Positions 17,211 to 27,600 of a stretch of DNA of 64,000 nt are shown here, in pieces. Both the position numbers and the translations under genes were made by a program. The stretch spans positions 61,066 through 125,065 of the forward strand of contig NZ_JACRAH010000064.1 of the NCBI RefSeq assembly GCF_016234775.1. Direction: 5' to 3'. This DNA is from Aquabacterium sp. GTDB taxonomy: Bacteria; Pseudomonadota; Gammaproteobacteria; Burkholderiales; Burkholderiaceae_C. The first letter of the stretch is position 1. Each line of letters begins with the position of its first letter. Below the pieces are notes generated by a model. The model ran no database searches, had not been told where the DNA came from, and saw only the letters and a program-made list of their open reading frames with translations.

Positions 17211-20200
17211 ATGGGCAAGGCCAGTTGGAAGTCGATCTTGCAGGTGCTGTCTGGCCTGCTGCTGGTGCTGTGCGGGACCGTTGCACAGGCGGGCTTGTCC
17301 GTCTACACCAATGGCACGACCTCGCCCCCTAGCCCTGCCGCAAATCAGCGCACCATTGATTTCGATACCTTGACGCTGGCGAGCGAGCAGACAGCCAGCA
17401 AGTTGACCTACAGCTCCGCCAATGGCGATTGCAATCGCTATTACTTGCTGTTCGTGGGCTGGTTGTGTACGTTGGGCTCGGATCCGGGCAGTGTGGCCTA
17501 CAACGCATCGTCTTCGTTGACCGGGTTTTCCGGCAATGTGATGAGCCTGTATTCCGGGGTCAATGCCAACACCACCTCGGTCACTATCAACTTCGCCAAT
17601 CACACGCCCTATGTGGGCTTCCTGTGGGGCGTGGAGTTTGCGTCACAGAACTCGATGGTGGTCAACCTGACGCTGGCCGACAACTCCGTGGTGACGCTCA
17701 AGAACTGTACGGACAGCAGCAACAGTTTGTGCATGGCCAAGTACGTGGACCAAAACTGGTTCGCGCAGGTCTATAACCTCTTGTTGGGTTGGCTGCTGGG
17801 CGACGCGGTCGATTTCTATTCCGTCTACGTTCAGTACCAGCCAGACAGCGGCGTGAAGATCAAGTCGATGCAGTTCGTGGTGTCCCAGTGTGCGAACTGC
17901 GGTTTCCTGTCGTCGAACACTTCGCAGCATTTCAAGGTTGACAAGATCACGTATGTGGACGCGTCGGTGGCGCCGGATCACCTGGAGGTCACGACCTCGT
18001 CGAGCTCGGTCTCGCAAGGTGCCAGCACCAACGTCACGATCAAGGCCTGTGGCAATGCTGCGTGCTCCGTGCCCTACATCACGGGCGTCACCGGGAACCT
18101 ATCTATCACCGGCACGGGGCTGACAACGACCTATACGACGGGCGCAGCATTTTCCATCGCCGCTGGCCCAACCAACACGACGACGGAGACGGTCAGCATC
18201 TCGCCAGCAGGCACAGCCACGGTGGCCTTGACCGGCTATTCGCCCACACCCACAAACACGACCAAGGTCTTCTGTGGACTGGGTACGACGGCCACCAGCA
18301 GTGGCAGTTGCTCTCTTTCAGTGATGGGCTTGCATCACCTGGAGGTGACCACATCGACCGCTTCGGGTTTCATTAATTCTGCTTTGACGTACACGATCAA
18401 GGCCTGCTCCGATGCCGCCTGTGCGGTCACGTATACGGGCGGTGTCACGGGTTCACTGTCTTTAACGGGGGTGACCGTCACGCCCGCAGCCAGCCAGGCT
18501 TTCACGATCACGGCGGGCAGCGCCTCGACAACGGTGAATGGCACGCCAACGGTGGCGGGCACCCTGACTGCGGCTGTCAGTGGCGTATCGCCGGCGGCTT
18601 CTGGGTCGCCGTCCTTGTATTGCGGCATGGGGGTGGCGGCAGCCAGTGGCAATTCCTGCGCCTTCACGGCCAGCCAATCCCTGCACCACGTCGAACTCAC
18701 GACGGGTAGCGCCAGCAACGTGACCTGCACGCCGATCGTCTACACCGTCAGGGCTTGTGGCGATGCGGCGTGCACCACCAACTTCACGTCCGGCCTGACC
18801 GGGACCCTGACGGTGTCCGGCGTGACGGTCAACTATCCTGCCGGGCAAGGCTTCTCCATTGCCAATGGCAGCTACACGACCACGGTGTCTGCGCACGCCA
18901 CCACTGTGGGCACTGCGACGGCGGCGCTGTCCGGCCTGTCGGTGACGCCAGTCGGCTCGCCTGCGACTTACTGCGGCATGGGTGCGGCGGCTACCAGTGG
19001 CGGCTCATGTGCAGCCTCCACCGTCGACTCGGCTTTGTATTTCTCGGTGCCCAACCACCTGTCAGAAGCGTCTCAGTCGGTGACGGTCAGTGCGGTGCGC
19101 TCCAGCAATAACGCGACGGTGTGCGCACCTGCATTTGCCAGTACCAGCAAGAACGTCACCTTCAAGTGTGCGTATGCCAACCCGACGACGGGCACCCTGC
19201 CCGCGCGTGTGGGAGGCACGGCCGTGAACAGTTCGGGCAGCGCCGCGGCGGCCTGTGATGTAACCGGCAAGGCGGTGAGCCTGAGCTTCAATGCCAGCGG
19301 CGTGGCCACCACGACCATGCAATATGCCGACGTGGGGCAAATGACCTTGACGGGCACCTATACCGGCTCTGGTACGGATGCGGGCCTGAGCATGACCGGC
19401 AGCAGTACCTTCATTGCCAGCCCGGCATCGTTCGGATTCAGCAGTGTGACCGCTGCGCCCGTGGCCGGCAGCACCTTTGCTGCCACCTTGACGGCCAGGA
19501 ACAGCGTCGGCACGGCCGCGCCCAACTTTGGCAGAGAAACGGCTGTGACGCAGGACTATGTGCGTCTGGCGTGGGCCAAGTACAGGCCCACAGGGCTGGC
19601 TGCAGCGGCAGGTACCTTCACTGGCACAGGTTCAACCGGCGGCTCGCCCTATATTTCGTCGAGCAGCTTCAGCAGCGGCGCGGTGACGCTGAGCGATCTG
19701 AAGTGGTCAGAGGTGGGCACCGGCGATCTGACGGCCACCCTGGTCAGTGGCAGCTACCTGGGTACTGGTACGACGGTGACCGGCAACACCGGGGGCACTG
19801 GCGGCGTGGGGCCCTTCGTGCCGCATCACCTCACGGCCAGCATCACCCAGGGCTGCGGCAGTGTCTTTACCTACAGCGGCCAACCGTTTTCATTGACGCT
19901 GACAGCGGTCAACGCCGATGGTGTGACCACGGCCAACTATGATGGCTCCGGCGATACCTCGCCCAATTTCGCGAAGGCGGTCACGCTGTCCATGCAGGGG
20001 GCCGGGGCCAGCACGGGCGCCTTGAACAGCACGGCTGTGTCACTGAGCAGCTTTACCAGTGGCCTTGCCTCGTTCTCCAGCACCGGTGTGTCGCCGTTCA
20101 AGTTCACGTTCACGTCGAAGCTGACCTCGGCCACGGCCGTGACCGTGCGGGCCACAGAGAGCGCCAGCAGCATCTCGTCAAGCGGGTGGGATGGCACGCT

Positions 20201-20738
20201 GACCGTGCGCAGCGGGCGGATCAAGGTCTCCAATGCCTTTGGTTCGGAAAAAAGTTCACTGGACATTCCTGTACAGGCACAGCACTGGAACGGCAAGACC
20301 TGGGTGGTCAACAGCGATGACAGTTGCACCTACATTCCCGTTGCGGCTGTCGCGCGCACCAACTACCTGGATTACAAGGGCGGCGCCACCTCGTCATGGA
20401 GCACCACGCCAGCGACCAAGGCCACCATCAACAGCATTCCCATGGCCGTGGTGATAGGCGGCGGCAATGGCACCTTGACCTTGGGCGCCCCCAGCCCCGT
20501 CTCCACAGGCAGTGTGGACTTCGCCTTCAACCTGGGCGCGACCTCGACCGATCAATCCTGTCTGGCCAGCCATCCGGCCAGCACGGGTGCCAATCTGGAC
20601 TGGCTTCGTGCGCTCAATGGCAGTGCGAACAGCTGCACCGGGTTGATTAGCTATGACCGTGATCCGAGTGCGAGAGTGACATTCGGCGTCTACAAACCAG
20701 AAACCAAGAAGGCGGTGTTCGTCCGTGATCTGTACTGA
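17211..20738 (+). CDS. mshQ: MshQ-like large secreted pilus adhesin (DUF6701), copy 2
   Basis: A 1175-residue paralogue of the preceding gene with the same order of parts: signal peptide (cut after AQA), an N-terminal domain beginning GTTSPPSPAANQRTIDFDT, Ig-like repeats, and a DUF6701-like C-terminal half ending VTFGVYKPETKK ... RDLY. It has three Ig-like repeats (starting near 17979, 18336 and 18687; period about 354 bases) where copy 1 has two, which accounts for most of the length difference. ATG 17211 is chosen because GGAG lies seven bases upstream. Its 3' end overlaps the following minor pilin start by 14 bases. Confidence 0.83.
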   Translation: MGKASWKSILQVLSGLLLVLCGTVAQAGLSVYTNGTTSPPSPAANQRTIDFDTLTLASEQTASKLTYSSANGDCNRYYLLFVGWLCTLGSDPGSVAYNASSSLTGFSGNVMSLYSGVNANTTSVTINFANHTPYVGFLWGVEFASQNSMVVNLTLADNSVVTLKNCTDSSNSLCMAKYVDQNWFAQVYNLLLGWLLGDAVDFYSVYVQYQPDSGVKIKSMQFVVSQCANCGFLSSNTSQHFKVDKITYVDASVAPDHLEVTTSSSSVSQGASTNVTIKACGNAACSVPYITGVTGNLSITGTGLTTTYTTGAAFSIAAGPTNTTTETVSISPAGTATVALTGYSPTPTNTTKVFCGLGTTATSSGSCSLSVMGLHHLEVTTSTASGFINSALTYTIKACSDAACAVTYTGGVTGSLSLTGVTVTPAASQAFTITAGSASTTVNGTPTVAGTLTAAVSGVSPAASGSPSLYCGMGVAAASGNSCAFTASQSLHHVELTTGSASNVTCTPIVYTVRACGDAACTTNFTSGLTGTLTVSGVTVNYPAGQGFSIANGSYTTTVSAHATTVGTATAALSGLSVTPVGSPATYCGMGAAATSGGSCAASTVDSALYFSVPNHLSEASQSVTVSAVRSSNNATVCAPAFASTSKNVTFKCAYANPTTGTLPARVGGTAVNSSGSAAAACDVTGKAVSLSFNASGVATTTMQYADVGQMTLTGTYTGSGTDAGLSMTGSSTFIASPASFGFSSVTAAPVAGSTFAATLTARNSVGTAAPNFGRETAVTQDYVRLAWAKYRPTGLAAAAGTFTGTGSTGGSPYISSSSFSSGAVTLSDLKWSEVGTGDLTATLVSGSYLGTGTTVTGNTGGTGGVGPFVPHHLTASITQGCGSVFTYSGQPFSLTLTAVNADGVTTANYDGSGDTSPNFAKAVTLSMQGAGASTGALNSTAVSLSSFTSGLASFSSTGVSPFKFTFTSKLTSATAVTVRATESASSISSSGWDGTLTVRSGRIKVSNAFGSEKSSLDIPVQAQHWNGKTWVVNSDDSCTYIPVAAVARTNYLDYKGGATSSWSTTPATKATINSIPMAVVIGGGNGTLTLGAPSPVSTGSVDFAFNLGATSTDQSCLASHPASTGANLDWLRALNGSANSCTGLISYDRDPSARVTFGVYKPETKKAVFVRDLY
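17979..19034 (+). repeat. Three tandem Cys-containing Ig-like repeats inside mshQ copy 2
   Basis: Three consecutive units of about 118 codons begin DHLEVTT, HHLEVTT and HHVELTT, each with a KACG/KACS/RACG cysteine pair early and a YCGMG/FCGLG cysteine late. The paralogous gene has only two (starting near 14682 and 15030). Repeat number variation of this kind is common in adhesins. Confidence 0.7.
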
Positions 20739-21225
20739 AGCCCCCGTGCCCGCTCGCCTGCACCAGGCAGGCTTCACGATCGTGGAGCTGATCGTGGTCA
20801 TGGTGCTGGCCGGTATCCTGGCCGCCTATGCCATCCCCAAGGTTTCAGGGGCCATCGGCGCGCGCGATGACGCCTGGCATGACTCTTTGCAAGGTGCGCT
20901 TCGGTTTGCCCAAAAGGGGGCGGTGGCCCGCCGTCGCCTGACCTGTGTCACCATCACGGCGACCACAGTGAGCATCACCTCCGCCGCAGTGAATCCCGCA
21001 ACGTCCTGCTCGACCAGCGTCAATGGGCCCAATGGCAGCGCGACCTTTGCATCATCGACCAACAGCAGTGCGGGCACGAGCGTGTCACCGGCGGGCACGA
21101 TCTATTTTCAGCCGGATGGGCGTGTGACCACGGATGGCGCAGGTACCACCTCGGCGGATCGAACCATCACCATGTCGGGTGCCAGCAGCATCACGGTCTA
21201 CGGGGAGACTGGCTATGTGGAGTAG
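20725..21225 (+). CDS. mshC: Minor pilin, MshC/GspH-like
   Basis: A prepilin-like protein of about 166 residues. A leader ending HQAG precedes the cleavage site G/FTIVELI and a hydrophobic helix [17 protein letters not shown], then a GspH/FimT-like body ([20 protein letters not shown]). The start is GTG; 20725 overlaps the adhesin gene by 14 bases and a second GTG at 20746 would avoid this, so the leader length is uncertain. GspH/MshC-like pseudopilins sit at the pilus tip or prime assembly. It is followed by three further minor pilin genes with overlapping ends. Confidence 0.82.
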   Translation: MICTEAPVPARLHQAGFTIVELIVVMVLAGILAAYAIPKVSGAIGARDDAWHDSLQGALRFAQKGAVARRRLTCVTITATTVSITSAAVNPATSCSTSVNGPNGSATFASSTNSSAGTSVSPAGTIYFQPDGRVTTDGAGTTSADRTITMSGASSITVYGETGYVE

Positions 21226-21670
21226 GCCATCGCGCGGCTTCACGCTCATCGAAATGGTCGTGGCGATCGTGATCATTGGCGTGGCCCTGGCCGGCGTCAT
21301 GGCGGCGTTCAACCAGAGCGCCAAAAGCAGTGCCGACCCGATGGTGCGCAAACAGATGCTGGTTCTGGCGGAAGAAATTCTGGAAGAGATCGAGCTCAAG
21401 CAATATCCGCCTTTGGCCAACACGGCCCCGGCCACGTGCGCGCGCGACACCTACAACGATGTGTCGGACTACAACGGCTATGCCACCACCAACCAGATCT
21501 GCAACATCGATGGCACCACGATATCGGCGCTCAGCGCTTACTCCATCAGCGTGAGCGTGGCAGTCTCAACGCTGAGCGGTGTGGCCGCTGCCAAGCTGAT
21601 CACCGTGACGGTGTCGCGAGGCAGTGACAGCGTGACCCTCAAAGGCTGGCGAACGGACTACGCATCATGA
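21215..21670 (+). CDS. mshD: Minor pilin, MshD/PilV-like
   Basis: A 151-residue prepilin with leader MWSRPSRG, cleavage site G/FTLIEMV and a hydrophobic helix. The segment [22 protein letters not shown] is characteristic of MshD/PilV-type minor pilins. ATG 21215 has GGGGAG upstream and overlaps the end of mshC by 11 bases. The stop overlaps mshO (ATGA). Likely part of the tip or priming complex with MshC, MshO and MshP. Confidence 0.83.
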   Translation: MWSRPSRGFTLIEMVVAIVIIGVALAGVMAAFNQSAKSSADPMVRKQMLVLAEEILEEIELKQYPPLANTAPATCARDTYNDVSDYNGYATTNQICNIDGTTISALSAYSISVSVAVSTLSGVAAAKLITVTVSRGSDSVTLKGWRTDYAS

Positions 21671-22581
21671 TGAAGCCCGTTTCCCATCCTCAACATGGCG
21701 TGACGCTGGTCGAGCTGGTGCTGGTCATCATGATCGGCGCGATCATGGCCGCCACGGTGTCGCTCTTCATCCGCCCGGCGATCGACGCCTATACGGGTAC
21801 ACGCTTGCGCGCGGACATGTCAGATCAGGCCGATACGGCCTTGCGGCGCATGCTGCGGGATGTGCGCAGGGCCGTGCCCAACTCCATCCGGGTACCGTCG
21901 GCGCAATGTTTCGAGCTGGTGCCTGTGGTCTCCGGCGGGCGCTATCGCATGGCGCCGGACAATGTCAATGACGCAGGCTCATGCAACCCGCAGCCTACGC
22001 CGCCTACGGCGCCCTCCGCCGCCTGTTCTGCCTGGGTGGACACGTCACAGACCACGATGGCGTTCGACACCTTGTCGCCACTGTCCACCGACCCGTCGGC
22101 AGGGGACTGGGTGGTGATCAACAACCAAAATGGCAACGATGTCTACACCGGCGCCAATCGATCGGCCATCACCTCGGTGACGTCGCCATCGAGTTCGACG
22201 CAAGGCTACAAGCGCATCACCATGTCGACGATGCAGGTGTCTCCCGGCTATTCAGGTGGGCGATTCCTGACTGTCGCCAACAGCGAGCAGTCTGTCTTCT
22301 ACATCTGTTCGGGGGCGGATGGCACCCTCAACGGCAATGGGGATGGCAAAGGCACCTTGTACCGGTTGGTGCGGTCGTTCACTTCAGCCTATCCCACATC
22401 GTGCCCCTCCACAGCAGGTGCCGTCGCCCTGGCCACGCGCGTGAAGTCTTGTTCTTTCGTATACGACCCCAATCAGGGCGCCACACAGCAAAGCGGCTTT
22501 CTGTGGATGGACGTGGAGCTGGCCCGCAACAACGAAACAGCCCACATGGCAGTTGGTGCCCATGTGATGAACGTGCCATGA
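21667..22581 (+). CDS. mshO: Minor pilin, MshO/PilW-like
   Basis: A 304-residue prepilin with leader [11 protein letters not shown], cleavage site G/VTLVELV and a hydrophobic helix, then [22 protein letters not shown], typical of MshO/PilW minor pilins. It is the largest of the minor pilins here, as expected for GspJ/PilW equivalents. It overlaps mshD and mshP by four bases at either end, so the four minor pilins are translationally coupled. Confidence 0.86.
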   Translation: MMKPVSHPQHGVTLVELVLVIMIGAIMAATVSLFIRPAIDAYTGTRLRADMSDQADTALRRMLRDVRRAVPNSIRVPSAQCFELVPVVSGGRYRMAPDNVNDAGSCNPQPTPPTAPSAACSAWVDTSQTTMAFDTLSPLSTDPSAGDWVVINNQNGNDVYTGANRSAITSVTSPSSSTQGYKRITMSTMQVSPGYSGGRFLTVANSEQSVFYICSGADGTLNGNGDGKGTLYRLVRSFTSAYPTSCPSTAGAVALATRVKSCSFVYDPNQGATQQSGFLWMDVELARNNETAHMAVGAHVMNVP

Positions 22582-23084
22582 CGATGCCATCCTCGCTTCA
22601 TCCCATGCCAATTGGCTTGCGCACTCAGAGGGGCCTGGGCATGATCGCGGCCATCGTGGTGCTCGTGATGATGGCCGTGCTGGCCGCGGCCGTGACCCGG
22701 CTGACCTGGACGCAGCAGGTGTCATCGGCGCAGGACGTCATGGGTGCCCGAGCCTTTCAGGCGGCCAACGCAGGCACCGAGTGGGGCATGTATCAGGCGC
22801 TCAAGGGTAGCTGGATGGGTTCGAACTGTGCGGGCAGCCAGACTTTAGATCTCACCAGTAGCATGGGTTTCAAGGTGACCGTGTCTTGCACAACCCAGAG
22901 CACGGCCTACAACGAAGGCCAGGATGCCAGCGGCACGAACCTGACCACGAGGCTCTATGTGATTGATGCGGTGGCTTGCAATGGCTCGGCGGCCTCCTGC
23001 CCGGACAACGCGAACTCGGCTGGCATGAACTACGTTGAACGCAAGCGTCAGGCCATCATTTCCAGCGCGGACCCTGGTTTCTAA
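22578..23084 (+). CDS. mshP: MSHA protein MshP (PilX-like)
   Basis: A 168-residue protein with an N-terminal basic region and RGLGMIAAIVVLVMMAVLAAAVTRL, a membrane helix of the MshP/PilX kind lacking the classic Glu5. ARAFQAANAGTEWGMYQAL matches the PilX-like family signature. The ATG at 22578 forms an ATGA overlap with the stop of mshO. It is the last gene of the locus; its stop at 23082-23084 overlaps the stop of the convergent glycosyltransferase gene by three bases. Confidence 0.83.
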   Translation: MTMPSSLHPMPIGLRTQRGLGMIAAIVVLVMMAVLAAAVTRLTWTQQVSSAQDVMGARAFQAANAGTEWGMYQALKGSWMGSNCAGSQTLDLTSSMGFKVTVSCTTQSTAYNEGQDASGTNLTTRLYVIDAVACNGSAASCPDNANSAGMNYVERKRQAIISSADPGF

Positions 23085-24598
23085 GGGCGCACTGATGCAG
23101 GCGGTAGCACCGCCCAGGCCACGGCCACCGTGTAGGGCTTGCCCATCCAGCTGGTGTGGATCAGCAAGGTGGGGCGCGCCTGAAGGTTGGGGTAGCGTGC
23201 CAGCAGGGCTTGAACCTGCTCTCGGCTGTCTGCGGGGGGGGGTGGCATGGCCGTGTCGCCTCGGCCAATGGGCCAGACGAACAGGGCGCCATCACGGTGA
23301 ACCTGCTCAGGCTGCAGCCACAAGGATTCACTGAAGTCGGCGTCGTAGAACACCGTGGGGCGGTCGTCACTGTAGTGCGCCACTGTGCCTGATACGAATG
23401 GTTCGCCAGCGACGATGCGCAAGGGTTGGCCGGTTTGGGCTCGCCACTGTGCCGTCAGGGTCTGGGCGATCTCTCGGCCCGGGTAGCTGGTGCGATCGAG
23501 GCGATGCTTTTTCTGGGGGCCCCACAGTGCGGTGATGGCAAACACCAGTGCCGTCAAGGTCACCCAGACCAGGGTGGCTTTGATGAAGCGAGAGGTATTG
23601 AGCACACGCGGTTGGCGCCAGGCGAGGTAGAGGGGGGCCGCGCAAAGGAAGAAGGGCGAGGCCCACATGTGCAGCATCTTGGCTTGCGCCAGCGTGGCGG
23701 CCGTCATGATCAGCAGCAGGGGCGCCAGTGCCAGGGTGAACAGCAGCCAGCGCTGTTCCGCCGGGCGGGATGAGGCTGCGGCCGGGCCCAGAGAGCGCAG
23801 CAGGGCCCACAGGGGCAGGAGCACCAGGCTTTGCGCTAGCACGAAGTGGACGAACTCCTGCGCCCAACTGCCTGTACGCGCCAGCTCTTCGCTGTGACCG
23901 CGCCCCAGCGCGTATTGCAAGGTAGCCCAGTCGTTGTCAATGGCCCAGCTCACATGTGGCGCCAGGATCAGCGCGAACACCGCCGCTGCGGCCCAGGGGC
24001 CGGCTGTGGCCCAGCATCGACGTGCAGCGGGGTGGACCAGTGTGTAGATGAACATGCAGGCTGGCAGGAGCAGGAACACATACTTGCCCAGCGTCCCCAG
24101 GCCGCAGCACAAGCCCAGCACCAGCCACCAGATCAGGCGGCCACTTTGCGTGGCGCGCCAGAAGCTCAGCGAGGCCCAGGCCCAGAAGGGGAACATCACC
24201 ACATTGGCGTTGAATTCGGTGCTTGACAGGTTGAAGTAATGAACGCCTTCCGTGGCGATCAGCGCAAGGGTGGCCAGCCGCGTGCCCAGCAAGTCCTTGC
24301 CCAGCAGCCACGCACCCGCCAGGCCTGCGGTCACCATGACTTGGGCCAGCAGGAACAGGCTCCAGTTGCTTGTGCCCCAGCGTGCCATTTCGGCGATCCA
24401 GCCAGACAAAGGGGGGTGTTTGTAGTAGCCCCATTGCCACTCACGTCCCCATGCCAGCGCTTCGACCACGTCCAGCGGCAGGTTGCGTGACACCAGCAGC
24501 GGCAGGGCTGTCCAGATCAGCAAGTGCAGCATCAGCACGAACAAAGCCGTGCGTGGATCCTCAAGTGAGTCGGCGAAGGAGAGGCGAGCGGCTGTCAT
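23081..24598 (-). CDS. ArnT/PMT-like membrane glycosyltransferase (GT39 type)
   Basis: A 505-residue polytopic inner-membrane protein with about ten hydrophobic helices. The first periplasmic loop carries WQWGYYKHPPLSGWIAEM, the H-P-P-L signature of polyprenyl-phosphate-sugar-dependent transferases (ArnT, dolichyl-phosphate-mannose transferase-like). Such enzymes move a lipid-linked sugar onto lipid A or protein. I start at 24598 (MTAARLSF); an in-frame ATG at 24655 adds 19 residues that do not look conserved. It is convergent with mshP. A role in glycosylating the Ser/Thr-rich pilins is possible but unproven. Confidence 0.8.
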   Translation of the reverse strand: MTAARLSFADSLEDPRTALFVLMLHLLIWTALPLLVSRNLPLDVVEALAWGREWQWGYYKHPPLSGWIAEMARWGTSNWSLFLLAQVMVTAGLAGAWLLGKDLLGTRLATLALIATEGVHYFNLSSTEFNANVVMFPFWAWASLSFWRATQSGRLIWWLVLGLCCGLGTLGKYVFLLLPACMFIYTLVHPAARRCWATAGPWAAAAVFALILAPHVSWAIDNDWATLQYALGRGHSEELARTGSWAQEFVHFVLAQSLVLLPLWALLRSLGPAAASSRPAEQRWLLFTLALAPLLLIMTAATLAQAKMLHMWASPFFLCAAPLYLAWRQPRVLNTSRFIKATLVWVTLTALVFAITALWGPQKKHRLDRTSYPGREIAQTLTAQWRAQTGQPLRIVAGEPFVSGTVAHYSDDRPTVFYDADFSESLWLQPEQVHRDGALFVWPIGRGDTAMPPPPADSREQVQALLARYPNLQARPTLLIHTSWMGKPYTVAVAWAVLPPASVRP

Positions 24599-24684
24599 CG
24601 GGGCAGGGGTGGTCGGGCACAAGACAATGCCGCACACGCGGGTGCGGTGCGGCATTGTAGGTATACCCGGCGGTCGGGGCTCGC

Positions 24685-27600
24685 TCAGACCGTGATGGTT
24701 GGATCCTGCACCTCAGGGGGGGGGGCTGTTGCCGGCGCCGCCGAAACGTGGTGCTGGGGCGTTGCGGGGATCCTGGCGGCTTGTTCTCTGCTGTGTTCCA
24801 TCAACAGCGCCTCGAAGGACTCTTCTTTCATGGGGCGGCCCAGGTAGTAGCCCTGCGCCTCATCGCAACCGTGGGCGACCAGGAAGGCCGCCTGCTCGTT
24901 GGTTTCCACGCCTTCGGCCACGATGCCCACTTCCAGCCGATGCCCCATGGCGATCAGGGCGGCCACCAGGCGGCTGTCACCCGGTGACTCAGGCACGGAC
25001 GACAGGAAGCTGCGATCCAGCTTGAGGCGGTCTACCGGCAGTTCCCGCAGGTAGGCAAAGCTCGAATAGCCCACGCCGAAATCGTCGATGGCGATGCTCA
25101 CGCCCACGGCGCGCAACTGGGTCAGGATGTCGGCCGCGCGCAGCGATTCACGCACCACGACGCTTTCCGTGATCTCCAGCTCCAGTGCGGTCGGTGGCAG
25201 GCCGGTGTCCTTGAGCACTTGTGCGACCAGGGCCGGGATGTCGGCTTGATCCAGCTGAACAGCGGACAGGTTCACGGCCACGCGCAAGGGCCAGCCGCTG
25301 CGCTCGCGCCACTGTTGCGCCATGACGCAGGCGCGTCGCAGCACCCATTCGCCCATCGCCACGATGAGGCCGGTCTCCTCGGCCATCGGGATGAAGTCGG
25401 ACGGCGGGATGAGTTTGCCGCCGTGCTCCCAGCGCAGCAAAGCTTCTGCTCCACTGATGCGACCGCTGGCGCAATCGAATTGCGGCTGGAAGTGCAGGCG
25501 CAACTCGTCGCGCTCCAGTGCTTTGTACAGATCGTTTTCCAGCACCAGCGTGTCAGCCGATGGCGACTGCATCTTGTCGCTGTACACCTGCACGCGGTTG
25601 CGGCCATCGCTCTTGGCCTGGTACATCGCCAGGTCAGCGTGGCGCATCAGCGTGATGGTGTCGGCACCATGTTCCGGGTAGATGGCCAGGCCGATGCTGG
25701 GGGTGATGCGCAACTCGTGCGTACCAATGCGCAGCGGATCGACAAACAGATCGAGCACCTTCTGCGCCACGCGTTCGCCGTCTTCCACCGCCGAGATCTG
25801 GGGTAACAGGATCACGAATTCGTCGCCACCCAGGCGGGCCACGATGTCGGAGGTTCGCATGGCGGCACGCAGGCGGCGTGCGATTTCGATGAGCACGCTG
25901 TCGCCCACATGGTGGCCCAGGCCATCGTTGATCTTCTTGAAACGGTCGACATCCAGGAACATCATGGCCATGTGGTGGCCCTGACGATCAGCAATGCCCA
26001 TGCAGGTCTTGAGCTGTTCCTGCAGCATGTTGCGGTTGGGCAGCGAGGTCAGGGCGTCGTGCTGCGCCATGTGCTGCAACTGGTGTTCGGCATCGCGGCG
26101 CGAGGTCACGTCGTAGGCCATGGCCAGGTAGCCGCTGAGGTGGCCGAACTCGTTGCGCAGCTCGGTCACGGTGATCTCGGCGATCAGGAAGCTGCCGTCA
26201 TCGCGGCGCATGGTCCATTCGCTGGGCAGGCCGGGCGACTCGTGCGCAAGGTGGGTCAGCACGTCCAGTTCGCGTACGGGCTCGTTGAGGCGCAGCGCCA
26301 ACATGCGCGCGCGTTCAGCCACCTGATCGGGGTCGAAGAAGCGGCGCGTCGTGCAGCGGCCCACCAGCTCGTGCGCCTTGGTTCCCACCAGCTTTTCACC
26401 AGCGGGGTTCACGGTCTGGATGACGCCTTGGGCATTGAGCACGAAAATGGCGTAAGGCGCGTTGTGCACGATGACTCGGCGCATCTCATCGACTTCGTTG
26501 AGCTGGCGCTGGGCTTCGAAGATGGCGCGCTCGGCAGACTCTTGCGCCGTCAGGTCGCGCAGCACCGCGATGTATTGCTTCTGGCCGTTGAGTTCCATGC
26601 TGCTGACGGCCATGTCCACGGGGAAGGTCACCCCGTTGGCGCGCAGGCCCTCGGTGCGTCGCCCCACGCCATCGATACCGACCTGCTGGGCTTGCAGGAA
26701 GCTGTCCATGCGTTTGTCAGGCGCATGCGTGGCCGTGGCGGGCAGCAGCTTGCTGACATGCTGGCGCACCATGTCGCCTTCTTCGTGGCCGAACATCAGG
26801 CAAACGGCGTGGTTCACGCTGAGGATGTCGCCAGCCGTCGACAAGGTCGCGATGCCATCCACCGTGTTGTCCAGCACGGAGCGCAAACGGCGTTCGCTGT
26901 CGCGCGCTTGTTGGCTCAGGTCCAGCGCCATGGAGGCCGCCTGCTCCTGGCGGTCGCCCGCGCTGCGAATGGCCCACCACAGTCCGACCGAGGCAAAGAT
27001 GCCGCCGAGCAGCAAGGCCAAAGGGTAAGCCTGGGTCATGGCCCGCACAGGCTCGCGGACGAATCGCATCTGCCAGTGGCGGCCGCCCACGTCGAACTTG
27101 ACGACGCGCACATCGGTATCGTCCTGCCGTGCGGTGCTGGTGTAGCCCTTGTCCATGTGCGCTGCACTGTTGAACAGCAACTGTGGCGTGGCTTCTTCTG
27201 GGTCCAGGTCTGACCCGACGTCGTAGACCGTCCAGTGGAGGTGCTGCCAGTCCTTGAGTTGCGCGGCCTGCTTCATCAAGTCTGCTGCGCGTACGCTCCC
27301 GCTGACCAGCCCGATGAAGGCGGCACGGCGATTGCCGGTGGTGTCGATGGGGGCGTTCGGTTTGAAAATGGGCAACCGGATCACGATGCCCAGCTGGTCG
27401 CCAGCGGTTTGCCCCAGTTGCAGGGGTGCAGAGACTTGGGGACGCCCCGTATCACGGGCGCGTTCCATGACCTCGCGTCGTGCCGGTTCATAGGCCATGT
27501 CATGGCCCAGGATCGCCCCGCCGAGTTGTTCTGGCTCATTGAACAGCACCGGCAAATACTCGGCGCGTTCACCTGGCGGAGTCACCTGGTAGCGCGGGTA

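Noticed and set aside
25909..27213. A 434-codon + strand open frame opposite the GGDEF-EAL gene
   Set aside because: Shadow of the PAS/GGDEF coding region; no domain and no ribosome site.
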